A stretch of 6,025 bases of DNA, taken from contig SKWC01000265.1 of NCBI GenBank assembly GCA_007129145.1, positions 1 to 6,025 on the forward strand, written 5' to 3'. The position numbers and the translations under genes are program-made. Origin of the DNA: Rubritepida sp. (GTDB taxonomy: Bacteria > Pseudomonadota > Alphaproteobacteria > Acetobacterales > Acetobacteraceae). Shown piece after piece: positions 1-5,156 of the stretch; within the stretch, counting starts at the first letter, position 1, and every line of letters begins with the position of its first letter. The notes under the pieces are model-generated. The model was not told the origin of the DNA. It made no database searches and saw nothing but the letters and a program-made list of their open reading frames with translations.

Positions 1-189
1 GACAGCGCGGAGGAGGCCCTGCCCGCCTCAGCCGCCGACGCCATCACGCCCGAGGGGGGGATCAACCTGCCGGGGCTGCTGCGCATGCTGATCTGGCGGC
101 GGGACGACCTGCGGGCCCTGACCGCGCTGGGCCCGGGCGCGGATGAGGCCGAGACATCGCTGCGGATGGCGGTCGAGCGGCTGCACTGA
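1..189 (+). CDS. C-terminal fragment of an unrecognised protein
   Basis: Frame 1 is open from the window edge to a TGA at 187-189, giving 62 residues; the start lies outside the window. The first 20 residues are Ala/Glu/Pro-rich and look like a linker. They are followed by a segment beginning INLPGLLRMLIWRRDDLRAL and then a short amphipathic helix-like end (ETSLRMAVERLH). There is no membrane segment and no motif that I can assign to a family. Codon choice (G/C at most third positions) matches the neighbouring genes, so it looks like a real gene end and not a chance frame. The 148-bp gap and the strong ribosome-binding site before the next gene leave co-transcription with it open. I do not assign a function. 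Confidence 0.6.
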   Translation, partial: DSAEEALPASAADAITPEGGINLPGLLRMLIWRRDDLRALTALGPGADEAETSLRMAVERLH

Positions 190-235
190 GAAGCCTGCTC
201 CGAGGGGCCTGGGCTGAGAAGCCTGGGCCGAGGGG
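187..235 (+). repeat. Two-copy imperfect tandem repeat, 28-bp period
   Basis: Two 21-bp units at 187-207 and 215-235 both start TGAGAAGCCTG and end CCGAGGGG. They differ only by CT versus GG at the two positions in between (19 of 21 identical). The first unit starts exactly on the stop codon of the upstream gene, so the stop codon itself is duplicated in the spacer. It looks like a small local duplication; no function is evident. Confidence 0.7.
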
Positions 236-324
236 CGGGCGGGTCGCGCCGGCCGCGCTTGCGTGTTACCTTATGCTTCCTCGGGGGCCGCTGACGCCCC
301 GCGCCATGCCCCCTCCCCCCGCAT

Positions 325-331
325 GAGGAGG
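325..331 (+). promoter_or_regulatory. Shine-Dalgarno fixing the aldehyde dehydrogenase start
   Basis: GAGGAGG lies 6 nt upstream of the ATG at 338. This near-ideal site selects that ATG over the in-frame GTG at 263, whose extra 25 residues are Pro/Arg/Ser-rich and unlike any aldehyde dehydrogenase N-terminus. Confidence 0.85.
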
Positions 332-337
332 TGCCCG

Positions 338-1768
338 ATGGCTTCCTATCCCGAGCTGAAACTCTGCATCGGCGGCGAATGGCGCAGCCGCCCCGGCGCG
401 CCGGTGCTCAACCCCTTCGACGACAGCGTGCTGGGCCAGGTGCCGCACGCCACCCGCCAGGACATGGACGACGCGCTGGAAGCGGCCGCCCAGGGCCACC
501 GCGCCTGGAGCCGCACCGCCCCGGGCCGCCGCGCCGAGATCATGCGCCGCGCCGCCGCCATCCTGCGCGACCGCGCGGGCGACATCGCGCATTCGATCAC
601 GCTGGAGCAGGGCAAGCCGGTCGGCCAGGCGAAGGTCGAGGTGATGCGCGCCTGCGACATGATCGAATGGGACGCCGAGGAAGGCCGCCGCGCCTATGGC
701 CGCGTCATCCCCGCCGAGCCGGGCATGCGCCACATCGTGCTGCGCGAGCCCATCGGCGTGGTCGCCGGCTTCGCGCCCTGGAACTTCCCGATCTCCTCGC
801 CCATGCGCAAGGTGGCGGGCGCGCTGGCCGCGGGCTGCGCCATCATCATCAAGGCCTCGGAGGAGACTCCAGCCGGCGCCTTCCACCTGACCGAGGCCTT
901 CCTGGAGGCGGGCCTGCCCAAGGGCGCGCTGAACCTGCTGTTCGGCGAGCCGGACGCGATCTCCTCCTACCTGATCCCGCATCCCACGGTGCGGCTGGTC
1001 ACCTTCACCGGCTCCATCCCGGTGGGCAAGCACCTGGCCACGCTGGCGGGGCAGCACATGAAGCCCGCCATCATGGAACTGGGCGGGCATGCGCCGGTGA
1101 TCGTCTGCGGCGACGCCGACCCGGCCAAGGCCGCCGCGACCTCGGTGATGGGCAAGTCGCGGAATGCCGGGCAGGTCTGCGTCTCGCCCACCCGCTTCTT
1201 CGTGGATGACGCGGTGTATGACCGCTTCACCGAGGCCTTCGCGGAAGGCGCGCAGGCCGTGCGCATCGGCAGCGGGCTGGACGAGGCCACGCAGATGGGC
1301 CCGCTGGCCAACCGACGCCGCGTCGAGGCGATGGAGCGGCTGGTGGCCGATGCCACGGGGCGCGGCGCGCGTCTGCTGGCCGGCGGCGAGCGCCTGGGCA
1401 ACCGCGGCAACCTCTTCCCGCTGACCGTGCTGGCCGATGTGCCCGAGGATGCGGCCGCCATGCAGGAGGAGCCCTTCGGCCCGCTCGCGCTGATCCACCG
1501 CACCCGCACGCTGGAGGAGGCGATCGGGAAGGCCAACGCCCTGCCCTTCGGCCTCGCGGCCTATGCCTTCACCCGCTCGACCGGCAATGCCGAGGCGCTG
1601 ATGGCCGGGGTCGAATGCGGCAACCTCTCGATCAACCACCTCACGGCCTCCTTCCCCGAGACGCCCTTCGGCGGGGTGAAGGACAGCGGCTATGGCCGCG
1701 AGGGCGGGACCGAGGGGCTGTCCTGCTACACCGTGACGAAGAACGTCTCGCACCTCATCGAGGCGTGA
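338..1768 (+). CDS. NAD-dependent aldehyde dehydrogenase, succinate-semialdehyde dehydrogenase type
   Basis: A 476-residue, full-length member of the ALDH superfamily, closest in appearance to the GabD/SSADH group, which oxidises succinate semialdehyde to succinate in the cytoplasm. Visible catalytic features are Asn149 in APWNFP, Glu247 in ELGGHAP, the nucleophile Cys281 in GQVCVSP, and Glu378 in EEPFGP. The Rossmann GSIPVG stretch is at 225-230. Arg157 (eight residues after Asn149) and Arg275 (six before the Cys) match the two arginines that hold the carboxylate in human SSADH (Arg213, Arg334), supporting a short semialdehyde-acid substrate. Glu175, three residues after Lys172, is where NAD-preferring ALDHs carry the ribose-binding Glu, so I infer NAD over NADP. 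The second cysteine of the CxC redox switch of human SSADH is Ser283 here. The C-terminus (SFPETPFGG, then TVTKNVSH) differs from E. coli GabD, so another semialdehyde is possible. No GABA transaminase gene is adjacent. The start is set by the GAGGAGG at 325-331. Confidence 0.93.
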   Translation: MASYPELKLCIGGEWRSRPGAPVLNPFDDSVLGQVPHATRQDMDDALEAAAQGHRAWSRTAPGRRAEIMRRAAAILRDRAGDIAHSITLEQGKPVGQAKVEVMRACDMIEWDAEEGRRAYGRVIPAEPGMRHIVLREPIGVVAGFAPWNFPISSPMRKVAGALAAGCAIIIKASEETPAGAFHLTEAFLEAGLPKGALNLLFGEPDAISSYLIPHPTVRLVTFTGSIPVGKHLATLAGQHMKPAIMELGGHAPVIVCGDADPAKAAATSVMGKSRNAGQVCVSPTRFFVDDAVYDRFTEAFAEGAQAVRIGSGLDEATQMGPLANRRRVEAMERLVADATGRGARLLAGGERLGNRGNLFPLTVLADVPEDAAAMQEEPFGPLALIHRTRTLEEAIGKANALPFGLAAYAFTRSTGNAEALMAGVECGNLSINHLTASFPETPFGGVKDSGYGREGGTEGLSCYTVTKNVSHLIEA

Positions 1769-1774
1769 GGCACG

Positions 1775-1807
1775 AAAAAGGCCGGCGGGGGCATCCCCCC
1801 GCCGGCC
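1775..1807 (-). terminator. Rho-independent terminator of ahcY
   Basis: A perfect 12-bp inverted repeat, GGCCGGCGGGGG at 1780-1791 and its complement at 1796-1807, encloses a 4-nt loop. Read on the minus strand the stem is followed at once by five T (the plus-strand A-run at 1775-1779), as in an intrinsic terminator for the gene ending at 1833. On the plus strand no T-run follows, so for the convergent aldehyde dehydrogenase (stop at 1768) the stem could at most stall polymerase or protect the 3' end. Confidence 0.85.
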
Positions 1808-1832
1808 CGGTCCGTCCGCCGTTGGCGGTGGC

Positions 1833-3236
1833 TCAGTAGCGATAGGCCTCGGGCTTGAACGGGCCCTGCTGCGGCACGCCGATGTAGGAGGCCTGGTCCG
1901 CGCGCAGCTTGGTCAGCTTCGCACCCACCTTCTCCAGGTGCAGCAGCGCCACCTTCTCATCAAGGTGCTTGGGCAGGACATAGACCTTGTTCTCGTACTT
2001 GCCCGGGTTCGTCCACAGCTCGATCTGCGCGATCGTCTGGTTGGTGAAGGAGGCGCTCATCACGAAGGAGGGGTGGCCCGTGGCATTGCCCAGGTTCACC
2101 AGGCGGCCTTCGGACAGCAGGATGATGCGCTTGCCGTCGGGGAACTCGATCTCGTCCACCTGCGGCTTCACATTGTCCCACTTGTAGTTCTTCAGCGCCG
2201 CGACCTGGATCTCGCTGTCGAAGTGGCCGATGTTGCAGACGATGGCGCGGTGCTTCATCGCGCGCATGTGGTCGGCGGTGATCACGTCCACATTGCCGGT
2301 GGCGGTCACGAAGATGTCGGCCTTGGGCGCGGCATCCTCCATGGTGACGACCTCATAGCCCTCCATCGCGGCCTGCAGGGCGCAGATCGGGTCCACCTCG
2401 GTCACCTGCACGCGGCAGCCGGCGTTGCGCAGCGAGGCGGCGGAGCCCTTGCCCACGTCGCCATAGCCCGCGACCACGGCGACCTTGCCGGCCATCATCA
2501 CGTCGGTGCCGCGGCGGATGGCGTCCACCAGGCTCTCGCGGCAGCCATAGAGGTTGTCGAACTTCGACTTGGTGACGCTGTCGTTCACATTGATGGCGGG
2601 GAAGAGCAGCTTGCCCTCCTTCGCCATGTTGTAGAGGCGGTGCACGCCCGTGGTCGTCTCCTCGGAAACGCCGCGGATGGCCTTCGCCAGCTTCGCGAAC
2701 CAGCCCGGCTTCTCGGAGAGGGTGCGCTTGATCAGCGCGAAGAACACCGTCTCCTCCTCATTGGAGGCCTTGGCCAGGAAGGCGGTGTCGCCTTGCTCGG
2801 CGCGCAGGCCCAGATGGACCAGCAGCGTCATGTCGCCGCCGTCGTCCAGCAGCATGTTGGGCTCGCCGCCGTCGCCCCATTCCAGGGTCTTGCGGACGTA
2901 TTCCCAGTATTCCTCCAGCGTCTCGCCCTTCTTGGCGAAGACGGGCACGCCGGCCGCGGCGATGGCGGCCGCGGCGTGGTCCTGGGTCGAGAAGATGTTG
3001 CACGACGACCAGCGCACATCCGCGCCGAGCGCGGTCAGCGTCTCGATCAGCACCGCCGTCTGGATGGTCATGTGCAGGCACCCCGCCACCCGCGCGCCCT
3101 TGAGCGGCTGCGAGGGTCCGAATTCGGCGCGGGTCGCCATCAGGCCGGGCATCTCGTCCTCGGCCATGTTGATCTCCTTGCGGCCCCAACCGGCCAGGGA
3201 GAGATCCTTCACGACGTATTCAGCGGCAACAGGCAT
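1833..3236 (-). CDS. ahcY: Adenosylhomocysteinase (S-adenosyl-L-homocysteine hydrolase)
   Basis: A cytoplasmic NAD-containing enzyme that reversibly splits S-adenosylhomocysteine, the product of SAM-dependent methylation, into adenosine and homocysteine, so relieving product inhibition of methyltransferases. The 467 residues match the long bacterial form, with the extra segment around residues 170-192 absent from the animal enzyme. Substrate-site landmarks are His55 in GCLHMTIQT, LDDGGD at 130-135, EETTTG from 192, Lys223/Asp227/Asn228 in the SVTKSKFDN stretch, Cys232, GHFD at 337-340 and GHPSFVM at 387-393. The NAD-binding loop is GYGDVGKG at 257-264. The C-terminal tail GPFKPEAYRY supplies Lys461 and Tyr465, equivalent to human Lys426 and Tyr430, which reach the NAD of the neighbouring subunit. 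Nothing is missing. The ATG at 3236 gives the usual MPVAAEYVVKD start and has GAGAGGAA (3245-3252) upstream on the coding strand. The gene ends in the terminator at 1775-1807. The hpt gene lies 84 bp upstream in the same direction; an inverted repeat in that gap may regulate ahcY. Confidence 0.98.
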   Translation of the reverse strand: MPVAAEYVVKDLSLAGWGRKEINMAEDEMPGLMATRAEFGPSQPLKGARVAGCLHMTIQTAVLIETLTALGADVRWSSCNIFSTQDHAAAAIAAAGVPVFAKKGETLEEYWEYVRKTLEWGDGGEPNMLLDDGGDMTLLVHLGLRAEQGDTAFLAKASNEEETVFFALIKRTLSEKPGWFAKLAKAIRGVSEETTTGVHRLYNMAKEGKLLFPAINVNDSVTKSKFDNLYGCRESLVDAIRRGTDVMMAGKVAVVAGYGDVGKGSAASLRNAGCRVQVTEVDPICALQAAMEGYEVVTMEDAAPKADIFVTATGNVDVITADHMRAMKHRAIVCNIGHFDSEIQVAALKNYKWDNVKPQVDEIEFPDGKRIILLSEGRLVNLGNATGHPSFVMSASFTNQTIAQIELWTNPGKYENKVYVLPKHLDEKVALLHLEKVGAKLTKLRADQASYIGVPQQGPFKPEAYRY

Positions 3237-3293
3237 GCAGATTCTTCCTCTCGTGCGACTTCTCGCGTGGCGGCGGGGTTAGCACGGGAGGGG

Positions 3294-3310
3294 ATGCCCG
3301 CAAAGGGCAT
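3294..3310 (-). other. Small hairpin in the hpt-ahcY gap
   Basis: ATGCCC at 3294-3299 and GGGCAT at 3305-3310 form a perfect 6-bp stem with a 5-nt loop, 11 nt past the hpt stop codon. In the direction of transcription it is followed by a C-rich stretch and not by T residues, so it is a poor intrinsic terminator. It may be a structured 3' end of hpt, part of the ahcY leader, or chance. Confidence 0.4.
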
Positions 3311-3325
3311 AAACATGTCTTTATG
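3308..3325. promoter_or_regulatory. AT-rich inverted repeat, candidate operator upstream of ahcY
   Basis: CATAAA at 3308-3313 and TTTATG at 3320-3325 are perfect 6-bp arms separated by CATGTC. The site is about 70 bp upstream of the ahcY start and overlaps the hpt stop codon (3321-3323). Fourteen of its 18 bases are A or T inside otherwise very GC-rich DNA, which makes it stand out. Size and symmetry suit a dimeric helix-turn-helix repressor. It could instead be part of an ahcY promoter. The identity of any regulator is not visible here. Confidence 0.4.
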
Positions 3326-3674
3326 TCTTGGGGGTGCCCTCCGAAGGGACGGCGAGGGCGCGCAGGGCGTCCTGGACGGGCCCCACCTCGTCCAGCACCG
3401 AGCGCACCCGCGCCTCATGGTCCGGCGCGTCCTCGGGCTGCATCGCCGCGCGCGCCGCCTGCTCCAGCCGCAGCGCCCCCATCCCGGCTGCGGCGCCGGC
3501 GATGGCGTGGTTCAGCTCCCTGCAGGCATCCTCGGCGCCGCGCCCGCAGGCGGCTTCCAGCTCCGAGGCGAGCCGCGCGAGGTCGGCCTGGAAGGTGGCC
3601 AGCAATTCGCGCAGGGCGGCCGGGGGCATGTCATCTGCCAACTGCTGCAGGATGAGGGGGTCGACAGCGCTCAT
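3321..3674 (-). CDS. Single-domain Hpt (histidine phosphotransfer) protein
   Basis: A 117-residue, mostly helical protein that I read as one HPt domain, the small four-helix bundle that carries a phosphoryl group on histidine between response-regulator receivers in phosphorelays. The key stretch is LNHAIAGAAAGMGALRLEQA, with His56 as the likely phospho-acceptor, Gly60 after it and Gly64/Gly66 further on. Canonical HPt domains have HxxKG; here Lys is replaced by Ala59, so phosphotransfer competence is not certain. The preceding helix (about residues 20-45) and the following helix (about 67-79) fit the fold. There is no membrane segment and no kinase or receiver domain, and no partner gene is nearby, so it is an orphan. 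The ATG at 3674 has GGAG 5 nt upstream on the coding strand. It is divergent from metZ and 84 bp upstream of ahcY, and might share a transcript with ahcY. It is the only real part of a 744-codon open frame running opposite metZ and apaG. Confidence 0.8.
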   Translation of the reverse strand: MSAVDPLILQQLADDMPPAALRELLATFQADLARLASELEAACGRGAEDACRELNHAIAGAAAGMGALRLEQAARAAMQPEDAPDHEARVRSVLDEVGPVQDALRALAVPSEGTPKT

Positions 3675-3713
3675 GACGGCTCCGTTGCGGCCCGCCCGCG
3701 GCGCGACCCGATC

Positions 3714-3741
3714 TTGACGATACGGCCAGAGCCGGCATAAC
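3714..3741 (+). promoter_or_regulatory. Sigma-70-like promoter of metZ-apaG
   Basis: TTGACG (3714-3719; 5 of 6 to consensus) and CATAAC (3736-3741; 4 of 6) are separated by 16 bp. The predicted start of transcription, about 3747-3749, coincides with the first nucleotides of the riboswitch P1 stem, as expected for a leader that begins with its aptamer. That placement is the main support; the -10 box alone is weak. Confidence 0.6.
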
Positions 3742-3746
3742 CGCCA

Positions 3747-3842
3747 GACCCTCGCGATTTGTCCGGCCAGCTTGCGGCGAGGTCCCGGCCCGTCGGGCCG
3801 TCCCCATCCGCCGGGGGCGGAAAACAAGCGCGCTAAACGGCC
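3747..3842 (+). promoter_or_regulatory. SAM-II-type riboswitch upstream of metZ
   Basis: A leader RNA that matches, from memory, the alphaproteobacterial SAM-II pseudoknot, which binds S-adenosylmethionine and shuts off methionine genes. The P1 stem is CCTCGC (3750-3755) with GCGAGG (3777-3782). Its loop opens with the conserved GATTTG (3756-3761) and closes with CTTGC (3771-3775). After a long insert come the conserved AAAACAAG (3821-3828) and GCTAAA (3832-3837). The pseudoknot P2 can form: C3775-G3832, G3774-C3833, U3773 opposite U3834 (the SAM-contacting U-U position of the metX aptamer), U3772-A3835, and GGCC at 3765-3768 with GGCC at 3839-3842. The spacing on the loop strand (CC, 3 nt, UUGC) equals that of the crystallised metX aptamer. 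Two extra hairpins, 3786-3800 and 3808-3820, fill the third loop. metZ is one of the genes this class is known to control. A covariance-model search was not possible here. Confidence 0.82.
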
Positions 3843-3858
3843 CGGGGGCGCCCGCCGT
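3843..3858 (+). repeat. 16-bp direct repeat, copy 1 (before metZ)
   Basis: CGGGGGCGCCCGCCGT occurs here, directly after the riboswitch core, and again identically at 5124-5139, directly after the metZ stop codon. Each copy contains the palindrome GGGCGCCC and could form a short GC hairpin. In DNA this GC-rich a chance match is possible. Confidence 0.55.
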
Positions 3859-3875
3859 CCCTCACCCGCTGAGGG
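3859..3875 (+). promoter_or_regulatory. Hairpin in the metZ leader, possible expression platform
   Basis: CCCTCA (3859-3864) and TGAGGG (3870-3875) form a perfect 6-bp stem with a 5-nt loop between the riboswitch and the metZ ribosome-binding site (GAGG at 3898-3901). No run of T follows closely (only CCTTTC near 3885), so it is not a classical intrinsic terminator. It may belong to the switching part of the leader or to a Rho- or translation-based mechanism. Confidence 0.4.
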
Positions 3876-3911
3876 TGCCGGACGCCTTTCGGCCTTCGAG
3901 GTGTTGTTGCC

Positions 3912-5123
3912 ATGACCGACCCCCGCCGCCTCCGCCCCGCGACCCAGCTTGTCCGCGGCGGCCTCAACCGTTCCCCGCATGGCGAGACGGCCGAGGCGCT
4001 CTTCCTCACCTCCGGCTTCGTCTATGACAGCGCCGAGCAGGCCGAGGCCACCTTCAACAACACGATCAGCCACTACCAGTACAGCCGCTTCGCGAACCCC
4101 ACCCTGACCATGCTGGAGGAACGCCTGGCCGGGCTGGAGGGGGCCGAGGCCTGCCGCCTGACCGCGACGGGCATGGCGGCGGTGCATGCCGCGCTGCTGT
4201 CGCACCTCAAGACGGGCGACCGCGTGGTGGCCTCGCGCGCGCTGTTCGGCTCCTGCCACTGGATCGTCTCCACCCTGCTGCCGCGCTACGGCATCGAGAG
4301 CGTCTTCGTGGACGGCGCCGACCTCGACCAATGGCGCGCGGCGCTGTCGGTGCCCACCGCGCTGGTGCTGCTGGAGAGCCCCTCCAACCCCATGCTCGAG
4401 CTGGTGGACCTGCCCGCCGTGGCCGAACTGGCGCATGCCGCGGGCGCGGTGGTGGTGGTGGACAATGTCTTCGCCACGCCGCTGCTGCAGCGCCCGCTGG
4501 AAATGGGCGCCGATGTGGTGGTCTATTCCTGCACCAAGCACATGGACGGCCAGGGCCGGGTGCTGGGCGGCGCGGTGCTGGGGTCGCGCAAATGGGTGGA
4601 CGAGGTGCTGCAGCCCTTCATCCGCAACACCGGCCCCGCCATGGCGGTGTTCAACGCCTGGGTGATCCTGAAGGGGCTGGAGACGCTGAAGCTGCGGGTG
4701 GACCAGGCCTGCCGCAACGCCGCCGCCATCGCGGACTTCCTGGCCGAGCGGGATGAGGTGGCGCGCGTGCTCTACCCCTTCCGCGCCGACCACCCGCAGC
4801 AGGCGCTGGCGCTGCGCCAGATGAGCGCGGGCGGCACGCTGGTGACCTTCGACCTGGCGGGCGGCAAGCCGGCGGCCTTCGCCTTCATGAACGCGCTCAG
4901 CCTCGTGGATGTGTCCAACAACCTGGGCGATTCCAAGTCGCTGGCCACGCATCCGGCATCGACCACGCATCTGCGCATCGGCGCGGAGGAACGCGCGCGG
5001 CTGGGCATCACGGACGCCACGGTGCGGTTGTCGGTCGGGCTCGAGGATGTGGCGGACCTCATCGAGGATCTGGCCCAGGCGCTCGATTCCCTGGCCGTTC
5101 CCGCCTCGCGCGCTGCGGAGTAG
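3912..5123 (+). CDS. metZ: O-succinylhomoserine sulfhydrylase
   Basis: A PLP enzyme of the Cys/Met-metabolism (cystathionine gamma-synthase-like) fold that joins O-succinylhomoserine and sulfide to give homocysteine, the direct sulfhydrylation route to methionine. It has 403 residues, the usual length. Tyr57 and Arg59 in HYQYSRFANPT bind the cofactor phosphate of the neighbouring subunit. TATGMAA at 84-90 is the phosphate loop. Asp184 in VVVDNVFATP pairs with the pyridine nitrogen. Lys209 in SCTKHMDGQGR is the Schiff-base lysine, and the following GRVLGGAVLG is typical of MetZ over MetB or MetC. The C-terminal part has the family stretch SLATHPASTTH (about 345-355). The ATG at 3912 has GAGG 10 nt upstream, and no other in-frame start exists nearby. 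It lies behind a SAM-II-type leader, so expression should fall when SAM is plentiful. apaG follows after 33 bp and is probably co-transcribed. Acetyl- versus succinyl-homoserine preference cannot be proven by sequence. Confidence 0.95.
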   Translation: MTDPRRLRPATQLVRGGLNRSPHGETAEALFLTSGFVYDSAEQAEATFNNTISHYQYSRFANPTLTMLEERLAGLEGAEACRLTATGMAAVHAALLSHLKTGDRVVASRALFGSCHWIVSTLLPRYGIESVFVDGADLDQWRAALSVPTALVLLESPSNPMLELVDLPAVAELAHAAGAVVVVDNVFATPLLQRPLEMGADVVVYSCTKHMDGQGRVLGGAVLGSRKWVDEVLQPFIRNTGPAMAVFNAWVILKGLETLKLRVDQACRNAAAIADFLAERDEVARVLYPFRADHPQQALALRQMSAGGTLVTFDLAGGKPAAFAFMNALSLVDVSNNLGDSKSLATHPASTTHLRIGAEERARLGITDATVRLSVGLEDVADLIEDLAQALDSLAVPASRAAE

Positions 5124-5139
5124 CGCGGGGGCGCCCGCC
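5124..5139 (+). repeat. 16-bp direct repeat, copy 2 (after metZ)
   Basis: Identical to 3843-3858. It starts on the base after the metZ stop codon and occupies half of the metZ-apaG gap. GCGGG (5123-5127) and CCCGC (5132-5136) can form a short hairpin just ahead of the apaG start. Confidence 0.55.
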
Positions 5140-5156
5140 GTGCTGGACTGGCCCCG

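Noticed and set aside
263..337. N-terminal extension of the aldehyde dehydrogenase from the GTG at 263
   Set aside because: The extension does not resemble the family and the GAGGAGG at 325-331 clearly serves the ATG at 338.
266..1753. A 495-codon open frame antisense to the aldehyde dehydrogenase
   Set aside because: Low-complexity Gly/Ala/Arg/His composition with no recognisable motif; the plus-strand gene has a complete set of catalytic residues and a strong ribosome-binding site.
1796..1832. Terminator for the aldehyde dehydrogenase on the plus strand
   Set aside because: The 12-bp stem is shared, but the sequence after it on the plus strand is GC-rich without a T-run; the polarity fits ahcY.
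3237..3320. A SAH or SAM riboswitch in the ahcY leader
   Set aside because: Apart from one 6-bp hairpin and the AT-rich dyad I found no conserved motif of a known SAM- or SAH-sensing RNA on the minus strand.
1938..3740. A 600-codon open frame antisense to ahcY and extending across hpt
   Set aside because: Composition is that of a shadow frame and it opposes an intact, highly conserved enzyme; it also crosses the metZ promoter region.
3859..3890. Intrinsic terminator in the metZ leader
   Set aside because: The 6-bp hairpin is real but no T-run follows it, so I list it as a leader hairpin and not as a terminator.
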